Source of the DNA: Gongronella butleri
Lineage: Eukaryota > Mucoromycota > Mucoromycetes > Mucorales > Cunninghamellaceae
Assembly: GCA_025201375.1 (NCBI GenBank)
Contig: JAIWZP010000006.1
Coordinates: 868,001 to 932,000, forward strand
Reading direction: 5' to 3'
Length of the DNA stretch: 64,000 bases
Shown piece after piece: positions 56,828 through 64,000 of this stretch; positions within the stretch are counted from its first letter, which is position 1, and every line of letters begins with the position of its first letter. The position numbers were made by a program, and so were the translations under genes. The notes under the pieces are model-generated. The model did not search any database. It saw nothing but the letters and a program-made list of their open reading frames with translations, and was not told the DNA's origin.

Positions 56828-57899
56828 TTATTCGACGCGGCCGTGCAAGATCTTGACAGGGTCACGGGGCCGGTCCTGCGCGTCGGTTGCGACCAAGCCC
56901 ATGCGCTTGACAATGTTCATGCCGTCGGCAATGCGGCCAAAGATTGCATGTTTGCCTATGGTCAAAAGCAAACGGCATCATGAGCGTTGCGTTTTTTTTT
57001 TCTCTTTTTTTTTTTTTTTTACCGTCCAACCATGGCGTGGGTGCCAGTGTGATGAAGAACTAGTAATGGATCCATTGGGTGATGGGGCATGTCAATGAAC
57101 TTCTGTGGAAGGCGCGCGCGTCGTGTGATGTGTCCATCAATGAGCAATTTACCTGCGAGCCATTGGTGTTTTTTCCGCTGTTGGCCATGCTGAGGATGCC
57201 TGCGCCCGTGTGCTTCAGGTCCTTGTGAATCTCGTCGGCAAACTTTTCACTGAATAAAATCAAAAAATCAGAAAAGGGGCGCGTCAATAAATGAAAAAAA
57301 GAAAGAAAAAAACACGGGATTTCAAGCACACGAGCCCTTTTGTTACCCATAGATGGATTGGCCGCCGCGGCCGGTGCCGGTGGGATCGCCACCTTGGATC
57401 ATGAAATCCTATAGTTTGCGTAAAAAAAAAAAGAAATGGCTTGCTATTTAGACATTTTGTCGTGATTTTTTTGTTCGCGGATCCGTGGTGGTGCTTTACG
57501 GCAATGATGCGATGGAACTAGTCAAAGAGAAAAGAAATGGCATGAATTTGACATGAATTGACCCATATATCGCATTGGCTAAATGGCGCCTTTGGCGCAA
57601 ATGGCCCATTTGCTTACGCTGACACCGTCATAATAGCCGCGTTTGGCCTAATTGAGAAGAATGGAAGAGAGTGAGGATCCCTGGGGTCCTTTGGTGTGGC
57701 GTGGGCAAGGGCGCAGGTATTGTTACCAGCTCGTAAAAGTTCTTGCAAGTGCTTTTGACAAAGAAAAATGGTATTAGTCGTTGGCGGCGCGTGTTGGTGT
57801 TTCTTTTTGCGTTTACCGAGGTGCGTGGTCCCAGTACAGCTCGATCTCAATAGTGCCCATGGACGTGTCGAGGAAAACATTGCCTTGATCGCGCGACAT
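56828..57899 (-). CDS. Spliceosomal cyclophilin, PPIL1 type
   Basis: Peptidyl-prolyl cis-trans isomerase of the PPIL1 subgroup, a spliceosome-associated cyclophilin. Eight minus-strand exons from the ATG at 57899 to the TAA at 56828 give about 159 aa (human PPIL1 166), an extreme intron density. Exon 4 is 18 nt (FHRIIA). Active-site residues are all present: FHRII (Arg), DFMIQGGD (Phe, Met, Gln), MANSGKNTNGSQFFITL, PTPWLDGKH (Trp, His). N-terminus MSRDQGNVFLDTSMGTIEIE and the end DPVKILHGRVE fit the family. It shares a 106-nt divergent promoter with the SNIP1-like splicing factor. Confidence 0.93.
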
Positions 57900-58005
57900 T
57901 TTTGTGTTTTAAAGAAAAAAAAAAAAAGGCGAAAAAGGGAAAGAAAAGGAGCGCACTTTTCTTTCTTTTTTCCTCTCGTTTCTTTTTTATTCTTTTTCAT
58001 TCACC
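57900..58005. promoter_or_regulatory. Compact divergent promoter, PPIL1 and SNIP1 genes
   Basis: Only 106 nt separate the two start codons. The PPIL1 side is A-rich (T-rich on its coding strand) and the SNIP1 side T/C-rich. The transcripts must start within, or overlap in, this stretch. Confidence 0.7.
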
Positions 58006-59200
58006 ATGCCTAGGGATCGATCGCGTTCGCGCTCGCCAGCGCGCTCTCCACGGCGGTCACGGCAACGTTCACGGTCGCGGTCGCCACCACGTTCACGCCG
58101 TCGCTATTCTCGCTCACGCTCTCGCTCGCGGTCGCCTCCACGGCGCCGGCGGTCATTGTCTCGTTCTAGGTCGCCGCCCGCTAGACGTCGTGAGCCCCAA
58201 AACGACGACCAGGCGCCTTTTCGACGCGACCGGGGTGGTCGAGGAGGTCGAGGAGGTCGAGGAGGTCGAGGAGGTCGAGGAGGTCGAGGGGGTGGTGGGC
58301 GAGGCGGTCGTGGGCGCGACAATGACGGCAAGCCGCCGCAGCGTTACACGTGGAGCGGGCGGTCGCCGTCGCCTGCCAAAGACGAGCCCGAAGAGCCCGA
58401 GGCGCCCGTGCAGGAGCCGAATTTTGGCCTCTCGGGCAAATTGGCCCAGGAAACCAACACAGTCAAGGGCGTCGAACTGAAATACAACGAGCCGCCCGAG
58501 GCCGCCAAGCCAAAGCACCATTGGCGCCTGTACGTCTTCAAGGGCAAGGAACAATTGGGTAAAAATTGGAAAAAAAAAAGACACCAATGCGAGATAACAC
58601 CGCGAACTCATCCCTTGATTGTTCATCTTCCATGCCTGCTGGCCTCCAGATGTCCTGCACGTCCATCGCGAAAGTGCCTTTCTCATTGGTCGTGAACGCG
58701 CCGTAAGATGATTTTTTTTTATTTTTATTTGTGTTTGTGTGTTTTTTTTTAGCTGCACATGACACGCGGATCGGTTACCCGGCCACGTTTTTTATTTTAT
58801 TTTTAATCTTTGTTTTCTCATCTTGCGTGCATTCTTGTTGATAGGTGGCCGACATCCCAATTGATCACCCATCCTGCTCCAAGCAACATGCCGTCTTGCA
58901 ATATAGGCTTGTCCAGGACAAAAAGTCGCGCGACATGGTGGTCAAGTAAGTTTTGGCATTGGGACGCAATTGGAGGGTCAAGGGTGGGCATGAAAACGCG
59001 TGGTTTTCTTATTTTTCTTGGTTTTTTTTCTCATTTTTTCAATGCTTAGGCCATATATCCTTGACCTTGGGTCGACCAATGGCACGTTTTTGAACGGGTC
59101 CCAGATCCCTGCGACGCGCTTTGTCGAGTTACAGATGAAGGACGTGCTCAAGTTTGGGCAGAGCACGCGTGAATATGTGTTATTGCATCCTGAGACGTGA
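58006..59200 (+). CDS. SNIP1/Pml1-like FHA-domain splicing factor
   Basis: Homologue of SNIP1 (human), Pml1 (yeast RES complex) and DAWDLE (plant), FHA proteins of the spliceosome. Four exons, 58006-58558, 58650-58702, 58845-58945 and 59050-59200, give 285 aa. Residues 1-65 are RS repeats (RSRSRSPPR). About 74-102 are GGR repeats encoded by a 9-nt tandem repeat. The FHA domain at about 170-283 has HWRLYVFKG, AFLIGRERAVADIPIDHPSC, SKQHAVLQYRLV, YILDLGSTNGTFLNG and KDVLKFGQSTREYVLLH, with the phosphothreonine-binding Arg, Ser and Asn positions kept. Yeast Pml1 lacks such an RS arm; this arrangement is closer to SNIP1. Head to head with PPIL1. Confidence 0.93.
58234..58300 (+). repeat. 9-nt tandem repeat encoding GGR units in SNIP1
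   Basis: Consecutive near-identical units of GGAGGTCGA encode (Gly-Gly-Arg)n. The perfect synonymous identity, unlike the SCYL2 repeat, suggests recent expansion. Confidence 0.85.
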
Positions 59201-59381
59201 AATTATAAAAAGTATGATGTTCTTTTATTTTTAAATTCAACATTGGACATAGAAAAGAGATGATTAGGAATATACAAATGAGAGGAGGATATGAATGAGT
59301 GGTTTGTGATGGGGGTGATGAGTGTGGTAAGGGGAGGAGGAGAAGGAGGGAATCGCAAAAATAAAAAAAAATAAAAAAGGA

Positions 59382-60440
59382 TTAAAAAGAGGAACGTCGG
59401 ACCAATGGAGCGTCATTGTACATTGGGTCCATATCCTGGACGTGGATTTGGGGGAAGAATTGGTGTTGCTGGGGCGGCGGGTAATAAGACATGCGTTTGT
59501 GTGCGCCCATGATTGGGAAAGCAGGGTGCATGATGGGTGTGGGAGCGGTCATGTAGAGGAACCCGCGCCATTCTTCGAGAAGGGATCGATCCGCGGGCTC
59601 GAGCTCGACACGGAAGGACATTTGGAAGGCGTCGTCGGTCATGACGAGCGATGAGCGGCCGTCGGAGAGGGCCTCGAGCCTGACCTGATTTTTATAGTCG
59701 AATCTTGCCATTCCCTTGCGGCCCATGTCATCGTCCTGTTCGTACCACCAAGAGGGGACCATGGCACGGCGCAGATTCTTGCCCAATTGCAATTGCGGCT
59801 TTTGTGGGGGCAATGGAGGCAATGGGGCCACGAGCAACGACGCGTCGACGACGGCTACATCATGGCTACTACGGCTACGCGCCGCAGGCATTGACAGGCG
59901 CTTGGTCTTGTCGGCATCGACGGCGGGGACCGAAAGCGACGATTTGTTCTGGTGGTGAGGCGGCACGAGCGATGTCGCCGATTTGTTGAACAATTGGGTG
60001 ACGGGGCGAGCGCGTTTTGGGCGTGGTGCGGTGGTGGCTGGTTGCTTCTTCTTGGCCAATGGCGCCGCAAGACGCACAAAATAGTCTGTGCTGTCAATTT
60101 GCACGGCCGTGGTGGCTGCGCGGCTCTGGAACGCCTTTTCAAGCCCCTGCGCGTGTTCGGCATCCAAGGTCACCCATTGATCCTCATCGTTGGTTGGCAA
60201 ATATGACCACACGGGCTCCAACGTACGGAAAATACCACGAATATGCGTGTCATTCGCGCACAGTGTGTCCATACTGGCCTCACTGGCTGCAGACGAGATG
60301 GATTGCGACGGCGAATGGCACACACGCGCCTCCGCCTCCTTTTTGACAGGCTTGGCCTCCTTTTTCATTGGCTGCGGCGCCGGCTGCTTCTTGCTAGTCT
60401 TTTGACTCTTGTTAGACGACTTGAATGAGAAGAATTTCAT
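59382..60440 (-). CDS. WWE-domain-like protein of unknown function
   Basis: Intronless, 352 aa from the ATG at 60440. A Lys-rich N-terminus (KKEAKPVKKEAEAR) is followed by a WWE-like segment at about 75-125: VWSYLPTNDEDQWVTLDAEH, LEKAFQSR, IDSTDYFVRL. After a Ser/Pro linker, a second similar segment lies at about 225-280: VPSWWYEQDDD, ARFDYKNQVRLEAL, DAFQMSFRVEL. The paired W...W, L-E-A and late hydrophobic strand are WWE hallmarks; WWE domains bind poly- or iso-ADP-ribose. The C-terminus is Tyr/Pro/Met-rich. I assign the fold tentatively. TATA box at 60571. Confidence 0.7.
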   Translation of the reverse strand: MKFFSFKSSNKSQKTSKKQPAPQPMKKEAKPVKKEAEARVCHSPSQSISSAASEASMDTLCANDTHIRGIFRTLEPVWSYLPTNDEDQWVTLDAEHAQGLEKAFQSRAATTAVQIDSTDYFVRLAAPLAKKKQPATTAPRPKRARPVTQLFNKSATSLVPPHHQNKSSLSVPAVDADKTKRLSMPAARSRSSHDVAVVDASLLVAPLPPLPPQKPQLQLGKNLRRAMVPSWWYEQDDDMGRKGMARFDYKNQVRLEALSDGRSSLVMTDDAFQMSFRVELEPADRSLLEEWRGFLYMTAPTPIMHPAFPIMGAHKRMSYYPPPQQHQFFPQIHVQDMDPMYNDAPLVRRSSF

Positions 60441-60570
60441 GGAAAAATAAAAATGCCAAGATGGATTCAATGAAAAGGAAAATGACAATGGCAAAAAAAA
60501 AAAAAAAAAATTACAAAAAAAAAAAAAAAAAGAGAGAGGAAAATAAAAAAGAGTGCCCTGACGGATGGCC

Positions 60571-60578
60571 TATTTATA
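60571..60578 (-). promoter_or_regulatory. TATA box of the WWE-like gene
   Basis: TATAAATA on the minus strand about 131-138 nt upstream of the ATG at 60440. Confidence 0.55.
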
Positions 60579-62959
60579 ACCTGCTGTTTTTCTATTTTTT
60601 GTTGCGCTTGTCACTCCTTGTCATCTTTTTCATTATGAGTTCGGATCTTGTCGGCAAGACTGCGCGCGTCGTCATCCTAGAAAAAAAAGGGATCCCATTT
60701 TTTTTTTTGTGAAGATCCCAAACAAATGATCGATAATATACAAAAGAGTAGCGACGCGTCTTGCCTGTGTCGTGCGCACATCAATTGGCTCGCTTTCTCT
60801 CTCCTCCATGGCCATAGGCAATGCTTTTTGATAAAAAGTCTTGGCTTGCATCTCCCCTTTTTTTTGCCTGGTTCTCCTTGTTTCTTCTTGTTTTTGTTGG
60901 TTTTCTCGCCTCCCCCCTCCCCGCGCTCACTCTCCCCTTGTTATTATTATTATTATTGGCCACCTCGCCAAGGTTTGCCGCAATTGAAACCTAGGCGTGG
61001 GCTTGGTTCTTTTGTGGCAAAATGTCGGGCAATAGAGCTTCATCAGGTGCTGACTCTTTATCCGGAAACAAGGGAAATGACCCCACCGCTTTCAATGGGC
61101 AAGGCTTAGTTCTTTTGACATTTTGGGGGAGGGGGGAAGTCGGCGTCGCGCGGAAAAAATCAAGGGGGGGAGGGCAGAGGGGGGGAATAGGGACGCGTCG
61201 TCTCTTTTTTTTTTCCCCTTTTTTACTTTCCTCCCTAGGATAGCTCTTGGTGTGTGCAACCGAAACTTCTTGCGCGCGACCCTTTTTTGGGCATTGCCAT
61301 GTGTCGGCTCCGAAAAGAGCGACAGTGCATTGGCAAAAAAGAAATGGCACGTCATGCAAAGCTGATCCTGGAGCGGGAGCTTCCCAATGAGGCAAATCTC
61401 AGCATCAGGTGCTCAGCAAGCGCAGGGGTCTTTTTATTCAGAACGTCGTGGCCATTGGGGCATTTCAACGGCGCACTTTTCCCCGGGGGACGTGGCTAAA
61501 TAAAAAAAAAAAGGGGCGGGGGAGAAAAAACAAAAACAATAATACAATGACTATAGGTTTGAGAGAAACGAAAGAAAAAAAAATCCACACGGTGGATCAA
61601 ACCCGCTTCCCAGCTGCGACAGGGCTGGATCATCATGCAAACAAAAAAAAACAAAAAAAAAAAAGGGGGGAGAGTGAAGCAAATGGTGACACTTCCGCAG
61701 CAAGGCGGTGAAATTGGCCGAGATGGAGCGCCACCTGGCGCGCAGCCCTGTGGACACGCGGTCGTGATTTGCTTTTCTACTGCTGATGATGAAAAAAAAA
61801 AGTTTTTTTATTGTGTGCGTCGCCGATGTAGCTCACCACGTTCACGATTTTATTGAAAAAGCGGGTCTGTACGACGTGCGCGGAGCTTTCCAGGCATCCA
61901 GATGCTCTCTTTTTTTGCCACTTGTGCGACGGTCCTGCATCAATCAGGCAGTATTTTAGGTTTTTTTTTTTCTTCTTTTCTTTTTTTGCGCAGCGTGCAA
62001 CGTGCAACGTGTTTGTGCGTATCAATGCTTTGCGTTTTTACGCGAAGCCCAATGTCGGTTCGGCGAATTGGCACCGTGTGAGGGCGCACGACCGACAAGT
62101 AAGAATTCGATGAGGCTACGCGTCTTTTTTTGCCCGGGAAGCGCGCGCACGAGCGCCTTTTTTTTTCTTGGTCGGGTTTGCAAATCATAATGTGGCTGGC
62201 CAAGCGCATGATCGTGCTCCAGCCCTTTGTTCCTATTTGGTGCCATGGTGGCGGAATCCAACAGCATGGTGAGGTGAGGCAATGGGAGAAAGCCTGATCT
62301 GATCAGCCTTTTTTTTCCCAATTTTTTTTCCAATTGCGCCATGGCGCTGCGCGCACGAGGTGTTGCTGGGTGCGGTGGAGGCCAAGCAACTTGGCAAAGG
62401 TGGGCATTGCTTGGCTGCGGTCTGGTGTCGCGCAACCTCGGTGGTTGTCAAGTCGAAACGGGGTCATTGTCCTTTTTTGCCTTGGGAATTGATGCCCAAC
62501 GGATGCGTCGGAACACGCTCCTTTTGTCCATAGCACATCTTGTGTACCAAGAATGCGGCAAAAGGCCTGTCATCTAGCTGTTTCTGGGTAGGCTGTGTGA
62601 CGCCAGCTTTGGGATCTTGACGGACCTGATTTTTTTTTTTTTCGTTTGTTTTGGCCACGCAACGCGGTCTGAAACAGCGCCCCCGTCCCTTTTTTTTTTT
62701 TTCTTTGGGAGGCCTCGTCATCCAAACAAGACCAAACAAAAAAAAAGGGCACCAGACCAACTCAAAATTTCAAACAAAAACACATCTTGTTTATGAAATG
62801 GGGGGTAAACATAGTGGGGATCGTTTTTTATTATTTTAGCTCAGTAAAAAAAAAAGAGCGACATGAATGAAAAAAACGACGGGGGGCATAAATAAAGGCA
62901 TAGAAAATGATAAATTTACAAAAATAATGGTACAATTGGGGGTGTGATAGGTGTTTTTT
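60579..62959. other. 2.4 kb gene-free stretch
   Basis: No gene is supported on either strand. (TTA)6 at about 60940-60957, many short A, T and G tracts, GACGCGTC-type words (60754, 61194). Short frames show no domain or codon bias. It does not match the R family. Confidence 0.4.
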
Positions 62960-64000
62960 TTAAAAAAGGTGCTGTTTGGCGTCCAATGAGCCATTTTGGG
63001 CCGCCATGGCGTATAATGCTTGAGCCTTGTCAAGATCGGGGTCGTTTTGGGCGTCAGGGGCAAGGCCTAATCGATAAAATTCGGCGAGCTTAAAGAGGGC
63101 GCGAGCGTAATTTTTCTGGTCGTCGTCATCCCACAGGTCGTCGTCGTCGTCTTGATGTGTGTTTTGTGTGGCATTGGCGGCGGCGACCATGTGGCCATAC
63201 CAGGTATAAGCGGCAATGGTGTTTTTGGGGACGCCCGTACCACTTTCAAAGCATTGGGCGATTTCCACGTATGTTTTGCGATGCCCCTGTTCGGCGAGGG
63301 CAAGCAAGGTGTTTGCGGCGGCAACGTGGTTGCATGGGACGTCTGCCCAGCCGTACAACTGGTAGCGAGCAATGGTGAGATTGCACAGGGCCATGGCCGC
63401 GTCGACATCGTCTGTTTCAAGCGTGCTTGGCAAGGCCAATGACGACGACGGCGACGACGGCGAGGAACGCGTCGTTTTTGTCGCGTTTTCGCGCGCGTTG
63501 CAGAGCCATTGGAACGCGTCTTTTGAAGGCTGTTCTTGGTGCAGTAGGCGCGCATAGGCAAGTTGTGCGATCCAGGCATTGTTGTCGTCTTTGAGCTCGT
63601 TTGCGTGGTCCATGGCCTGGCGATACCAGTCTTTTGCCTTTTGGTTGCATGGGGTGACTTGGATGCCGTGCTCATAGTACGTGCCAAGGTACAGGCATGC
63701 CGTGACGTCACCGTGCTGCGCAGCTTGGCAGAAAAAGTCGAATGCGCGTTCGAAATCCTGCGCAATGGCCAATTCTTCCATGCCCGCGTGGTACAGGAGC
63801 CCAAGAGTGCACTGTGCCTGACTCGAACCGGCGTGCGCGGCCTGTGTCAGCCATGCGATGGCCTGTGTGTCGTGTTCTTGCAACCCAAGCAGGCCAAGAC
63901 GCGCCATGGCCGGCGCGCTGCCGTGGTGCGCGGCCAAAACCAAATAGTGCTTGGCACGCGTCGCGCTCTCATCGTGCTCATTGTCGTTGTCCTCCAATGG
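62960..64000 (-). CDS. Sel1-repeat protein (partial, 5' end outside window)
   Basis: Open frame from the right edge to the stop at 62960; the start lies beyond the window. About 346 codons are visible. At least six Sel1-like (TPR-related) repeats: AKHYLVLAAHHGSAPAMARL, AIAWLTQAAHAGSSQAQCTL, AFDFFCQAAQHGDVTACLYL, ANTLLALAEQGHRKTYVEIA, YARALFKLAEFYRLG and AQALYAMAAQNGSLDAKQ. A Ser/Pro insert (about 180-195) and an acidic run (DDDDDLWDDDD) interrupt the array. Sel1 arrays are scaffolds; fungal examples include chitin synthase activators (Chs4/Skt5) and ERAD adaptors (Hrd3). The visible part does not tell which. Confidence 0.85.
   Translation of the reverse strand, partial: PLEDNDNEHDESATRAKHYLVLAAHHGSAPAMARLGLLGLQEHDTQAIAWLTQAAHAGSSQAQCTLGLLYHAGMEELAIAQDFERAFDFFCQAAQHGDVTACLYLGTYYEHGIQVTPCNQKAKDWYRQAMDHANELKDDNNAWIAQLAYARLLHQEQPSKDAFQWLCNARENATKTTRSSPSSPSSSLALPSTLETDDVDAAMALCNLTIARYQLYGWADVPCNHVAAANTLLALAEQGHRKTYVEIAQCFESGTGVPKNTIAAYTWYGHMVAAANATQNTHQDDDDDLWDDDDQKNYARALFKLAEFYRLGLAPDAQNDPDLDKAQALYAMAAQNGSLDAKQHLF

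Noticed and set aside
61022..62577. Short frames in the 60.6-63 kb gap
   Set aside because: Dominated by G, A and T runs, inconsistent between strands, no start or splice support.
1..64000. CRISPR arrays, bacterial operons or insertion sequences
   Set aside because: Spliced genes, poly(A) signals and TATA boxes show a eukaryotic nuclear sequence; no direct-repeat/spacer array or transposase was seen.

Overview
The window looks like nuclear DNA of an early-diverging filamentous fungus, most likely Mucoromycota (Mucorales-like). That placement is an inference: no marker gene here settles the genus. It rests on short GT-AG introns (about 60-140 nt, a few longer) in nearly every gene, a GPI-type chitin deacetylase pair, a polyphosphate polymerase VTC4, a peroxisomal hydratase ending in SKL, COQ11, and an HMG-box factor of the fungal MATA type. 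Homopolymer A/T tracts of 15-42 nt are unusually common.

Layout, left to right. 0.3-4.5 kb: PP2A B56 regulatory subunit and mitochondrial porin (VDAC), both +. 4.5-11 kb: gene-free, largely a degenerate dispersed repeat. 11-17.5 kb: VTC4 and an ITFG1/TIP-like FG-GAP membrane protein, both +. 17.6-18.0 kb: a 77-aa membrane protein (-) that needs a 17-nt exon. 18-20.9 kb: a second repeat copy. 20.9-27.6 kb (-): a low-complexity protein of unknown function, COQ11-like reductase, and SCYL2-like pseudokinase. 27.6-33.4 kb: repeat-rich, with one small TM/coiled-coil ORF. 33.4-43.6 kb: chitin deacetylase 1 (-), HMG-box factor (-), a 3.5 kb gene-free gap, chitin deacetylase 2 (+), and a 65-aa secreted cysteine-rich peptide (-). 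43.7-51 kb: COG1 (-), then peroxisomal enoyl-CoA hydratase 2 (+) and an APH-family kinase (+). 51.6-53 kb: two tandem small secreted Tyr/Pro-rich proteins sharing a four-cysteine motif. 53.7-59.2 kb: Nudix hydrolase (-), an inverted repeat copy, then PPIL1-type cyclophilin (-) and SNIP1/Pml1 FHA protein (+) head to head. 59.4-60.4 kb: a WWE-like protein (-). 63-64 kb: a Sel1-repeat protein (-) running off the right edge.

Most genes are housekeeping (signalling, mitochondrion, Golgi and clathrin traffic, peroxisome, splicing). Three features stand out. First, a dispersed repeat family (five copies) whose copies keep the same decayed reading frame, so it descends from a protein-coding sequence I do not recognise. 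Second, a set of TATA-box-driven secreted or cell-wall genes between 33 and 53 kb. Third, a recurring palindromic GACGCGTC-type motif inside many introns, often at the predicted branch point. Exon boundaries were read by eye from splice consensus plus reading-frame closure and may be off by a base where homopolymers intervene.
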